Part shown: piece by piece, positions 1-6,088 of the stretch
Numbering within the stretch: position 1 is the stretch's first letter
Layout: each line of letters opens with the position of its first letter
Program-made: the position numbers and the translations under genes
The notes under the pieces: generated by a model
What the model saw: only the letters and a program-made list of their open reading frames with translations
The model's database searches: none
What the model was told of the DNA's origin: nothing
From: Streptomyces katrae
GTDB lineage: Bacteria; Actinomycetota; Actinomycetes; Streptomycetales; Streptomycetaceae
Direction: 5' to 3'
Assembly (NCBI RefSeq): GCF_000966975.1
Contig: NZ_JZWV01000354.1
Span: forward strand, 1 to 11,214
DNA: 11,214 bases

Positions 1-585
1 GGTGTCACCCGGGGTGAAAGCCGGATGGACGTCCCCGCCGGCCGTCCCGATCCGGCTCAACTCCTCGTCCAGGCCCGCCGGAGGGCGGACCCCGGCGCCG
101 TCGAGAAGGGCGGGCAGGGCAGCGGCGTTCCGTGCGGTCCACGGCTCGTCCTCCCAGGACGGCATGCCCTTGTCGTACCGGGACCACAGCCGTGCGAGAT
201 CGGGGCGCCGGTGCACCGATCCCGCCGCCAGCGCCCCGAGCGCCCGGGCCCAGGCCAGCAGTCCGTTCTCGGCGAGGGCCGGATCGTTCCCGAGCAGGAC
301 GTCCGCCAGGGTGGGCGCGTTTCCGAGGTCCGCCATCACCAGGAGCGGAACCTTCGGGTCTACGCCCAGTACCTCGGGGGCCGAGATCCCGAGGGACAAC
401 CCGGCGGCCTCGGCCGTGAAACAGCGCAGGGACTCCGGCTCGTTGCCGAACGCCTTGACGATCACACTGCCGCCGCCGGCCGTCCGGCAGCGCAACACGG
501 TGCTGCGCGAGCTGCCGCCGAGGTCGACCGGCCCGGACAGTTCGCCACCCACCAGCTCACCGGCGGCCTGCAAGATCGACTCCAT
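1..585 (-). CDS. Phosphotransferase (APH-like kinase) family protein, 5' part, cut by window edge
   Basis: The minus strand reads continuously from an ATG at 585 to the window edge, giving the first 195 residues. It begins MESILQAAGELVGGELSGPV, followed by a nucleotide-loop-like DLGGSSRSTVLRC (about residues 22-34) and the strand SVIVKAFG (about 40-47), whose lysine fits the ATP-binding Lys of the aminoglycoside phosphotransferase/kinase fold. Residues 80-88 (VPLLVMADL) fit the hinge strand. The visible part ends at FTPGDT, which fits the start of the catalytic loop (HGDxxxxN in classical APH, here with Pro for His). The C-terminal lobe lies outside the window. Fold assignment is by motif; substrate is unknown, and antibiotic modification should not be assumed. 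No good ribosome binding site precedes the ATG. The frame stays open upstream but has no other ATG, GTG or TTG start before the beta-lactamase. It is divergent from that gene. Confidence 0.75.
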   Translation of the reverse strand, partial: MESILQAAGELVGGELSGPVDLGGSSRSTVLRCRTAGGGSVIVKAFGNEPESLRCFTAEAAGLSLGISAPEVLGVDPKVPLLVMADLGNAPTLADVLLGNDPALAENGLLAWARALGALAAGSVHRRPDLARLWSRYDKGMPSWEDEPWTARNAAALPALLDGAGVRPPAGLDEELSRIGTAGGDVHPAFTPGDT

Positions 586-610
586 CGCGGCATTGTGCCA
601 GCGGCACCCT

Positions 611-634
611 GGAGCCGGAGCCGGAGCCGGAGCC
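611..634. repeat. Tandem hexanucleotide repeat, GGAGCC x4
   Basis: Four exact copies of GGAGCC run head to tail, followed by a one-base-changed copy (GATGCC, 635-640). The tract sits in the gap between the divergent kinase and beta-lactamase genes, 26 bp upstream of the kinase ATG. On the minus strand, in frame with the kinase, it would encode alternating Ala-Pro, but no start codon exists upstream to translate it. Copy-number change would alter promoter or leader spacing in steps of 6 bp without shifting a frame. Confidence 0.85.
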
Positions 635-710
635 GATGCCGGTACCGCAACCGTCCTGGACCGGTTCGCGTGTTTCCTCCCGTAGTGATGATCAACGATG
701 AGGAGACGAT

Positions 711-1646
711 GTGAAGCGCGTGGCAAGCCGTCCGTCCCGTCGCACGGTCCTGGCCCTCGGTACTGGGGGCCTGGCCGCCCTCGGCCTCGGCGCCGCCGGC
801 CAGGCGTCCGCGGCCCCTCGACCGGCCGAGGGCCCGGCCACCGTACGTCGGCTGCGGGAGATGGAACGGGAGCACGGCGCCCGTATAGGCGTCTACGCCC
901 GCAACCTGGTCACCGGCCGGACGGTGGCCAACCGGGCGGAGGAAACCTTCCCGGTCTGCTCGGTGTTCAAGCCGCTGGCCGCGGCGGCCGTCCTGCGGGA
1001 CCTCGACCGCGACGGGGAGTTCCTGGCCCGCCGGGTCCACTACACCGCGGCCGAGGTGGAGGCGGCCGAATGGGCCCCCGTCACCAAGGACCACGTGGCG
1101 GACGGAATGACGATCGAGGCCCTGTGCGCGGCCGCGGTGAGCCAGAGCGACAACCTCGCGGGCAACCTGCTCCTGCGCGAGCTGGGCGGGCCGACCGGCA
1201 TCACCCGCTTCGCCCGGTCCCTCGGCGACCGCGTGACCCGGCTCGACCGCTGGGAACCGACCCTGAACTCCGCCGAGCCCTGGCGCGTGGAGGACACCAC
1301 CAGCCCACGCGCCATCGGGGAGACCTACGTCCGGCTGCTGCTCGGGAACGCACTGGCCCGCAAGGACCGGGACCGGATCACCGGCTGGCTGCTCGCCAAC
1401 ACCACCAACACCCAGCGGTTCAAGGCGGGCCTGCCCGGCTGGACCCTGGCCGACAAGACCGGCGGCGGAAACGCCTACGGAGTCGCCAACGACGTGGGCG
1501 TGGTCTGGAGCCCGGCCGGTGTGCCCGTGGTGATGGCGGTCCTGACGACCAGGCCGGAGGCGCCGCAGGGCCCGAACGACAGCAAGCTCGTCGCCGACAC
1601 GGCCCGCCTGCTGGGCGAGGCCGTCCTGGACGCCGGGCACGCGTAA
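711..1646 (+). CDS. bla: Class A beta-lactamase, Tat-exported
   Basis: A 311-aa serine beta-lactamase that hydrolyses the beta-lactam ring outside the membrane. All four class A signatures are present: SVFK (Ser84 nucleophile, Lys87), SDN (146-148), the omega-loop ExxLN as EPTLN (Glu182-Asn186) and KTG (249-251). A cysteine precedes the active serine (CSVFK), as in many actinomycete enzymes. The residue after KTG is Gly (KTGGG) where Ser, Thr or Ala is commoner, which could affect substrate range. The N-terminus SRRTVLALG followed by a hydrophobic stretch ending ASAAP is a twin-arginine signal peptide, cleaved near residue 35. The GTG start is set by GAGGAG at 700-705; the overlapping ATG at 709 hits a stop at once. 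Length is normal for the family. A stem-loop follows the gene at 1677-1699. Very confident of class; spectrum cannot be read from sequence. Confidence 0.95.
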   Translation: MKRVASRPSRRTVLALGTGGLAALGLGAAGQASAAPRPAEGPATVRRLREMEREHGARIGVYARNLVTGRTVANRAEETFPVCSVFKPLAAAAVLRDLDRDGEFLARRVHYTAAEVEAAEWAPVTKDHVADGMTIEALCAAAVSQSDNLAGNLLLRELGGPTGITRFARSLGDRVTRLDRWEPTLNSAEPWRVEDTTSPRAIGETYVRLLLGNALARKDRDRITGWLLANTTNTQRFKAGLPGWTLADKTGGGNAYGVANDVGVVWSPAGVPVVMAVLTTRPEAPQGPNDSKLVADTARLLGEAVLDAGHA

Positions 1647-1676
1647 GCGCGCTGAAGCGGTCGCTCCCCGACGGGA

Positions 1677-1699
1677 CCCCTCCCCATCCGGCGGAGGGG
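1677..1699 (+). terminator. Stem-loop after the beta-lactamase gene
   Basis: CCCCTCC (1677-1683) pairs perfectly with GGAGGGG (1693-1699) around a 9-nt loop, starting 30 bp after the bla stop. There is no T tract, as is usual for actinomycete terminators. Confidence 0.6.
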
Positions 1700-1717
1700 C
1701 ACCCGCCGAGCGGACCG

Positions 1718-1921
1718 GTGTCCGCGCCGGGAAGAGCGCGTGCGGCTGCTCAGACCCCGAGGCGCGGGATCAGGGAAGCCGTCGAGTTCCACCGGGCCGT
1801 GTCCGGCGCCTACGGCGACCGCGCCCTGCTGGAGCGCAACCTGCGCCCCGGCTTCGAAGCGGAGTTCGCGGCCATCGACTCCGAGGACACGGCGAGCACC
1901 CCGTTCGGCCCCGTCGGCTGA
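1718..1921 (+). pseudogene. Short coding-like remnant, possible 3' end of a lost gene
   Basis: From about 1770 to the TGA at 1919-1921 one frame looks like genuine actinomycete coding sequence: nearly every codon ends in G or C and the residue mix is protein-like (REAVEFHRAVSGAYGDRALL, then NLRPGFEAEFAAID, ending STPFGPVG). Upstream of about 1765 the same frame becomes Pro/Arg/Ala-rich and less convincing. The only nearby in-frame start is GTG 1718, which would give 67 aa, but the purine-rich GGAGGGG at 1693-1699 is 18 bp away and part of the bla terminator stem. The likeliest reading is a C-terminal fragment left after deletion. I do not recognise the family. A real small protein cannot be excluded. 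Confidence 0.35.
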
Positions 1922-1932
1922 GCCATGAGGAA

Positions 1933-1975
1933 TCCCACGACGTCGTAGAAGCGTGGGAGCGGCGGCCCTCCGCCG
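1933..1975 (+). terminator. Two consecutive stem-loops
   Basis: TCCCACG (1933-1939) pairs perfectly with CGTGGGA (1952-1958) across a 12-nt loop. Immediately after, CGGCGG (1960-1965) pairs with CCGCCG (1970-1975) around the tetraloop CCCT. Together they would terminate transcription reading out of the bla/remnant region. Confidence 0.5.
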
Positions 1976-2305
1976 GCCGGGGAGCGGGACCGGGTCCGCG
2001 CGGCGGGAGCCCCCGCGTGGCCGGCCCGCGGCCGCGGTGTGCCGTTCGGGTGGCGGTCGATCGTTTCTGCCCCACCTGAACGTGTGGCGGCGGCCGGGCA
2101 CGGGGCGCGGGGTGGCTAGCGTCGCGGGGACCGCCCTCCGCCACGCCCCGGGTCCTCGTGCGGGCCACCCGCCTGTCCGGAGGCCCGCCCGGGGGCCGCG
2201 CCCTGCCGCGCCGCTGCCGGCGGGCCGGCCGGCGTCGGCCCGCGTCCGGGTGCGGTGCGACCGGGTGCCCGGGCGGGAGGGAACCGACGACGGAAAGGCA
2301 ACCCC
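1976..2305. other. Gene-free stretch upstream of the lipase gene
   Basis: About 330 bp with no frame that looks coding on either strand; open frames here are rich in Pro, Arg, Gly and Ala and have no ribosome binding site. It probably holds the lipase promoter. TAGCGT at 2117-2122 resembles an actinomycete -10 element, but I see no matching -35 at 16-19 bp, so the promoter is not assigned. Confidence 0.4.
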
Positions 2306-3127
2306 GTGTCAGCACCGACCGGCATCGACCACGACGCGCGCAAGCACAGTCCCCGGCTCGCCTACGGCATGGCCAAGGCCGCGGCCCTGGCCTACAAGGA
2401 CGAGGCGACCGTTGCGGCGACCGCCCGGGAGTGGGGCTTCGACCGGGTGCGTCATCACCACACCCGTTTCACACCGCCGTTCCCCCTGGAGGACACCCAG
2501 GCCTACACGGTCGCCAGCGACAAGATGATCATCACGGGCTTCCGGGGCACCGAGCCCGCGCAGATCCGCGACTGGCTCTCCGACGCGACCACCCCGCCCT
2601 ACCCGGGCCCGGGGAACACCGGCTACATCCACTACGGCTTCGGCCGGGCCCTCGACTCGGTCTTCCCCGCCGTGAAGGAGGCCGTCGCCGACTTCCGCGA
2701 CAACGACCAGAGCGTGTGGTTCACCGGTCACAGCCTCGGCGGCGCGCTGGCGATGCTGGCGGGCTGCCGCATGTACCTCGAAGAGCCGCGCCTGCAGGCG
2801 GACGGCATCTACACCTACGGCCAGCCCCGCACCTGCGACCGGCTCCTGGCCGCCTCCTGCAACAAGGGCTTCAAGGACCGTCTGCACCGCTACGTCAACA
2901 ACAACGACATCGTCCCCCAGCTCCCCCCGGAACCCGCCTACACCCACGTCGAGACCCTCCACTACATCGACGCGTCCGGCCGCGTCCGCGCCTCCATGCC
3001 GCTCCTCGGCGCCCTCGGCGACCACGTGAAGGGTGCCACCGCCGATCTGCTGGCCCCCGCCGGCGACGCCCTGCGGGACCACCCCGTCAAGCAGTACGTC
3101 GCCGCCCTGGAGAAGAACCTCGTCTGA
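2306..3127 (+). CDS. Class 3 lipase family protein (alpha/beta hydrolase)
   Basis: A 273-aa alpha/beta hydrolase of the fungal-type class 3 lipase family (PF01764 type), expected to cleave ester bonds of acylglycerols or related lipids. The nucleophile elbow is GHSLGG with Ser143; FRGTE (79-83) fits the oxyanion-hole region and is followed by the DWLSD segment common in this family. Asp201 in NNNDIVPQLPP is the likely acid and His240 in GDHVKG the likely base. GTG 2306 is chosen because GGAAAGG (2292-2298) lies 7 bp upstream; an upstream in-frame ATG at 2255 adds a basic, unconserved-looking leader. No signal peptide or membrane helix is visible, so the protein is probably cytoplasmic or released by another route. 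A strong stem-loop follows the stop, so it is probably monocistronic. True substrate is unknown. Confidence 0.9.
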   Translation: MSAPTGIDHDARKHSPRLAYGMAKAAALAYKDEATVAATAREWGFDRVRHHHTRFTPPFPLEDTQAYTVASDKMIITGFRGTEPAQIRDWLSDATTPPYPGPGNTGYIHYGFGRALDSVFPAVKEAVADFRDNDQSVWFTGHSLGGALAMLAGCRMYLEEPRLQADGIYTYGQPRTCDRLLAASCNKGFKDRLHRYVNNNDIVPQLPPEPAYTHVETLHYIDASGRVRASMPLLGALGDHVKGATADLLAPAGDALRDHPVKQYVAALEKNLV

Positions 3128-3138
3128 GCGACCGCCCT

Positions 3139-3172
3139 TCGCCCGTCCCGCGGTGACCGCGGCGGCGGGCGA
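3139..3172 (+). terminator. Long stem-loop after the lipase gene
   Basis: Outer arms TCGCCCG (3139-3145) and CGGGCGA (3166-3172) enclose a perfect inner stem CCGCGG (3148-3153) and CCGCGG (3157-3162) with loop TGA. It starts 11 bp after the lipase stop codon. Confidence 0.7.
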
Positions 3173-3231
3173 CCACTTCCCCCCGCCCGGGCCGGCCCGG
3201 CGCACGAGGGCATCTGAAGCTGTCCAAACCA

Positions 3232-3263
3232 TTGATGAGCCATGTGACATGTGCCATGTTACA
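3232..3263 (+). promoter_or_regulatory. Candidate promoter with overlapping operator for the M9 protease gene
   Basis: TTGATG (3232-3237) and CATGTT (3255-3260) make a plausible -35/-10 pair with 17-bp spacing. Between and over them lies an inverted repeat: TGTGACATG (3243-3251), spacer TGC, CATGTTACA (3255-3263). The 9-bp arms match at 8 of 9 positions. Its position over the spacer and -10 suggests repression by a dimeric regulator. The regulator is not identified. Confidence 0.5.
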
Positions 3264-3310
3264 GCGCAGCCGTCAGCAGACGGGACCTCCTTCCTCAACA
3301 GGAGCGAATC

Positions 3311-4258
3311 TTGCGCGCGTTGGCCATCGCCACAGCCCTGCTCACCGCCGCCCTCGCGGCGTCCCCCACCCAGGCCGCCCAGGCGGCCCCGGCCGACCCC
3401 ACGCCGGGCCACGCCTTCGCCGACCCGGCCCAACGCCCGGCCCACGGCATCGCGAACGGCGCCTCCAGCCCGACCGGGACAACCGGCGGCAAGCTGGAAT
3501 CACGCATCCTGCCGATCGTCCACACCTGCGGCCCCACCCTGCGGATACGGGCCCAGGAGATGACCGCCGACCAGCTGACGGCGACCTGCGCGAGCCTCGC
3601 CAACCAGGACGCCTACTTCCACAGCGTGGTCAAGGACCCCGGCCCCGTCGCCGACGACCACAACACCACGCTCGAGGTCGACGTCTTCAACTCCAGCGCC
3701 GACTACAAGACCTACGCGGGCAGGATCTACGGCATCGACACCAACAACGGCGGCATGTACCTGGAGGGAGACCCCTCCACGACGGGCAACCAGCCGCGGT
3801 TCATATGCTACGAGCGCACCGACGTCAGCCCCGGCTGGCAGATATGGAACCTCAACCACGAGTACACCCACTACCTCGACGGCCGCTTCGACATGTACGG
3901 CGACTTCAGCGCCGGCCAGACCACCCCGACCGTGTGGTGGAGCGAGGGCCTCGCCGAGTACGTCTCCTACTCCTACCGCGGCGTCCCCTACACCGCCGCG
4001 CTGGCCGAGGCGGCCAGGCACACGTACTCCCTGCGCACGCTGTTCGACACCACCTACGCCAACAGCGACGTCAACCGCACCTACAACTGGGGCTACCTCG
4101 CCGCCCGTTACATGATCGAAAGACACCCGGCCGACGTGGCCACCGTCCTCGGCCACTACCGCACCGGGAACTGGACCGCCGCCCGCTCCTACCTCACGTC
4201 GCTGGACTACGAGAGCGACTGGAACGCCTGGCTGACCGCAGTGGGGGCGGCCGCCTGA
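3311..4258 (+). CDS. Secreted M9-type (collagenase-like) zinc metalloprotease, catalytic domain only
   Basis: A 315-aa secreted peptidase resembling the catalytic module of Vibrio-type M9 collagenases. The zinc motif HEYTH is at 183-187 (His183, His187, catalytic Glu184), continuing into YLDGRFDMYGDF; the third ligand is probably Glu212 in WWSEGLAEY. Upstream, FNSSADYKTYAGRIYGIDTN and GGMYLEGDP (about 127-155), and downstream YNWGYLAARYMIERHP (258-273), are typical M9 segments. The N-terminus MRALAIATALLTAALAASPT is a Sec signal peptide, cleaved near residues 22-26. TTG 3311 is chosen for AGGAG at 3300-3304 and because the signal peptide starts there. Full M9 collagenases are much longer, with an N-terminal activator domain and C-terminal PKD or collagen-binding domains; none is present. 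C73, C93 and C166 could support a disulfide. Protease is very likely; collagen as substrate is only inferred. Confidence 0.88.
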   Translation: MRALAIATALLTAALAASPTQAAQAAPADPTPGHAFADPAQRPAHGIANGASSPTGTTGGKLESRILPIVHTCGPTLRIRAQEMTADQLTATCASLANQDAYFHSVVKDPGPVADDHNTTLEVDVFNSSADYKTYAGRIYGIDTNNGGMYLEGDPSTTGNQPRFICYERTDVSPGWQIWNLNHEYTHYLDGRFDMYGDFSAGQTTPTVWWSEGLAEYVSYSYRGVPYTAALAEAARHTYSLRTLFDTTYANSDVNRTYNWGYLAARYMIERHPADVATVLGHYRTGNWTAARSYLTSLDYESDWNAWLTAVGAAA

Positions 4259-4264
4259 CCCACG

Positions 4265-4300
4265 GGCCGTCGGCCGGACCCGCGGGCCCGGCCGACGGCC
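4265..4300 (+). terminator. Perfect 13-bp stem-loop after the M9 protease gene
   Basis: GGCCGTCGGCCGG (4265-4277) pairs without mismatch with CCGGCCGACGGCC (4288-4300) around a 10-nt loop, 6 bp after the stop codon. This is the strongest hairpin in the window. Confidence 0.8.
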
Positions 4301-4361
4301 GCGGACCTGACGGCCGCTCAACCGGAAGGCTCCTCCTGCTTTGCGCACCGGAAAAGCACAA

Positions 4362-4395
4362 GTGGACGCGGTCCGCGCCGCCTACGATCACCCGC
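4362..4395 (+). promoter_or_regulatory. Leaderless-type promoter of the secreted unknown protein
   Basis: TACGAT (4383-4388) is a good -10 and ends 7 bp before ATG 4396, placing transcription start at or next to the start codon. GTGGAC (4362-4367) may be the -35, although the spacing of 15 bp is short. No ribosome binding site precedes the ATG, which agrees with leaderless translation. Confidence 0.5.
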
Positions 4396-5337
4396 ATGCG
4401 ACTTCGACGACTGTTGCACGTGTTCATGATCCTCGCCGTGGCACTGGCCGGGTGGGCCGGCGGCACCAGCGGTATCGCGTCGGCGCTGGAGGAAGGGCCG
4501 CCGCCGACGGCTCGTCAACTGCTCTTCTTCAACCACGCATACGGCGTGCTCGACCGGGAGACCGCCGACGCCATCGAGCACTCCGCCTACCTGCGCGACT
4601 TCGCGGACTTCCAGGTCCGCACCACGACCGGCTCGGGCGGCGAGACCTGGACCGGCCGCTACCTGAGGGGGCGCGAGACCTACCTCGAGCTGTTCGGCGT
4701 CGGTGACGTCCCCGGCCAGGACGGCACCCTGGGCGCCGGCGGAATGGGGATCTCCGCCGAACGGGCCGGCGACCTCGCCACGGTCACCGCCCGCCTCCAC
4801 GACCAGGGCGTGCCGAATCCGATCACCTTCCGGCAGACCCGGGACTTCGGCGACGGGATCCCCGTGCCCTGGTTCGACGCCGTCTTCACCACCGGCCAGT
4901 ACGACGGCTTCGGCGCCTGGGGCATGGAATACCTCCCCGAGTACTTCGCCGACCCACGCAGCAACACCGAACCGGCCTCGTACCCCGGGGACGTCGGCCG
5001 CGAACGGTACCTGCCCGACGGCTACCGCGACCACCTGATGCGCGACGTGACCTCGATCCGCCTCGCGGTCACCGCCCGCGACCTGGCCGCCACCCTGCCC
5101 CTGCTCCGGGCGGGCGGCTTCACGGTGCGCGAACTCCCCAACGGCAGCGCCCTGGCGCAGGGCGGGGGCACCACCATCCACCTGGACCCCGTGGCGCGCG
5201 AGCAGGCCGGGCTGCGCGAGGTCGAGATGTCCCTCAACCACCCGGTGGCGTACCGCCACGAGGAGCGCATCGGCCACTCGACCCTCGTCGTCGGCCCCGG
5301 CGACCGCGCCGTGTGGACCTTCGGGGCCGCGGGGTAG
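4396..5337 (+). CDS. Secreted protein of unknown function, possibly DUF5829 family
   Basis: A 313-aa protein with a clear Sec signal peptide: MRLRRLLHVFMILAVALAGW is a basic then hydrophobic N-terminus, with a probable cleavage after IASA (residue 30). The mature part opens with ARQLLFFNHAYGVLDRETAD and contains TGRYLRGRETYLELFG, GDGIPVPWFDAVF and GMEYLPEYFADP. From memory this resembles the uncharacterised actinomycete family DUF5829, but I could not check it. The alternation of short strands and helices, and the late repeat-like IHLDP...LREVEMSLNHPV, could fit a vicinal-oxygen-chelate (glyoxalase-like) fold; that is inference only. No metal-binding or catalytic motif is certain. ATG 4396 is chosen because the frame becomes protein-like exactly there and a -10 element lies 7 bp upstream. 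It stands alone, between the M9 terminator and a convergent gene. Confidence 0.8.
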   Translation: MRLRRLLHVFMILAVALAGWAGGTSGIASALEEGPPPTARQLLFFNHAYGVLDRETADAIEHSAYLRDFADFQVRTTTGSGGETWTGRYLRGRETYLELFGVGDVPGQDGTLGAGGMGISAERAGDLATVTARLHDQGVPNPITFRQTRDFGDGIPVPWFDAVFTTGQYDGFGAWGMEYLPEYFADPRSNTEPASYPGDVGRERYLPDGYRDHLMRDVTSIRLAVTARDLAATLPLLRAGGFTVRELPNGSALAQGGGTTIHLDPVAREQAGLREVEMSLNHPVAYRHEERIGHSTLVVGPGDRAVWTFGAAG

Positions 5338-5437
5338 CGGGGACTCCCGCGTCGCCCGGATCCCCGTGCACCTGACCGGCCCCCGGCGCGTTTCCGCGGG
5401 CCAGGCCCACCCCCCCCCGCGCCGCCCGGCGACGGCC

Positions 5438-5995
5438 TCAGGCGTGTGCGAGGCCCGCGGCGCGGGCAGCCGTCGCGGCCGTTCCCGCCGCGGCCCGGCC
5501 GGCGCGCCCGGTCAGTTTCCAGGCGAGTGCCCGCAGGACGGTGAGGCCGGGCGGCAGGACGCCGAGCTGGCCGAGCAGGGTGAGGTCGTCGCGTACGGCC
5601 TCGTGGCGCACCACCTTGTCGTCGCGCAGACGCAGCACGTGGACGTGCTCGTAGTCGATCCGGGCGCCCGTCGGCGGGATGGCCCGGTCGAGGGCACCGT
5701 CGCGGTAGAGGACGAAGGGGCCGGTGTGCTGCCCCTGCATCCGCAGCCGCACCCATGCCCGGTCGCCCTCGTGGGCCACGTCGAGGACGGGGAAGCGCAG
5801 GTCGCTGAAGGCCGAGCGCATCCACGCCCCCGAGGCGAGGACCCCGGCCGGGCCGGGCAGCGCGCAGGCGGCAGGGGAGACGCCCGCTTCCCGGTTGCTG
5901 AAATCGGCGTGTACGTACTGGGCGGCCAGTGCCGCTTCCCCGGTCTCCAGGACCTTGAAGAGGCCCAGCGCCGCGTCCGTGACTTCGTTCCGCAT
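5438..5995 (-). CDS. SnoaL-like / ester cyclase family protein
   Basis: A 185-aa protein resembling the SnoaL-like (polyketide cyclase/NTF2-fold) family. The diagnostic run is an N-terminal helix with AAQYVHADFSNREAG (25-39), then SGAWMRSAFSDLRFPVLDVA (55-74), GDRAWVRLRMQGQHTGPF (77-94), and GARIDYEHVHVLRLRDDKVV (110-129) followed by HEAVRDDLTLLGQLGVLPP (131-149), the usual order of these barrels. After about residue 160 comes an Ala/Arg-rich tail that is probably unstructured. ATG 5995 is chosen because the fold starts there; GGAAGAG lies about 13 bp upstream, and longer in-frame starts add unconserved-looking sequence covering the promoter. No neighbouring biosynthetic gene is present, so a polyketide substrate is not implied. 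It is divergent from the TetR gene and probably controlled by it. Confidence 0.82.
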   Translation of the reverse strand: MRNEVTDAALGLFKVLETGEAALAAQYVHADFSNREAGVSPAACALPGPAGVLASGAWMRSAFSDLRFPVLDVAHEGDRAWVRLRMQGQHTGPFVLYRDGALDRAIPPTGARIDYEHVHVLRLRDDKVVRHEAVRDDLTLLGQLGVLPPGLTVLRALAWKLTGRAGRAAAGTAATAARAAGLAHA

Positions 5996-6030
5996 CGGGA
6001 TCCCGTCTCTCTTCCGGAGGGTCGAAATTG

Positions 6031-6060
6031 AGGTTAGGCATAGCCTATTGAATAGTTCAA
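6031..6060 (-). promoter_or_regulatory. SnoaL-gene promoter with nested palindromic operator
   Basis: On the minus strand TTGAAC (6060-6055) and TAACCT (6036-6031) form a -35/-10 pair with 18-bp spacing. The same DNA holds two perfect abutting palindromes, TAGGC-ATA-GCCTA (6035-6047) and TTGAA-TAG-TTCAA (6048-6060), and a third across their junction, CTATT-G-AATAG (6045-6055). A TetR dimer or dimers bound here would block the polymerase. The stretch is AT-rich compared with its surroundings. Confidence 0.65.
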
Positions 6061-6088
6061 GCGCCTCTCGAGTGGCTACACTGACCCC
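6054..6088 (+). promoter_or_regulatory. Leaderless-type promoter of the TetR gene
   Basis: TACACT (6077-6082) is a -10-like element ending 6 bp before ATG 6089, with no ribosome binding site between. AGTTCA (6054-6059), in the right arm of the second palindrome, sits at 17-bp spacing where the -35 would be. If right, the operator also overlaps this promoter and would give autoregulation. Confidence 0.5.

Noticed and set aside
674..681. GGGAGGAA on the minus strand as a ribosome binding site for the kinase-like gene
   Set aside because: No start codon in the kinase frame lies within a workable distance; the nearest usable start, ATG 585, is about 90 bp away.
462..1640. Long minus-strand open frame of 392 codons
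   Set aside because: It is the antisense shadow of the beta-lactamase; composition is Gly/Arg/Ala-rich and no family motif is present, while the sense strand has all class A motifs.
3251..3310. Upstream ATG start for the M9 protease, with an SRRDLL twin-arginine-like motif
   Set aside because: A charged stretch (QQER) separates the motif from the hydrophobic core, the ATG lies inside the operator palindrome, and TTG 3311 has a well-spaced AGGAG.
2309..3445. Minus-strand open frame of 378 codons
   Set aside because: Shadow of the lipase gene, crossing its terminator; no ribosome binding site or motif.
3232..4395. Front part of a 701-codon plus-strand frame ending at 5337
   Set aside because: Only the part from 4396 looks like protein. 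Before that it is an out-of-frame reading of the M9 protease gene and its terminator, so it is not a fusion protein.
5338..5366. CGGGGA/TCCCCG inverted repeat after the secreted unknown gene
   Set aside because: Six-bp arms with a 17-nt loop are weak for this GC content; terminator possible but not supported.
5410..5418. Run of nine C residues between convergent genes
   Set aside because: Homopolymer of the kind expected in such DNA, outside coding sequence; it could be a length error but affects no gene.
5022..6041. Minus-strand open frame of 339 codons
   Set aside because: Overlaps two real genes in other frames (the secreted unknown and the SnoaL-like gene); residue composition is typical of a GC-rich shadow.
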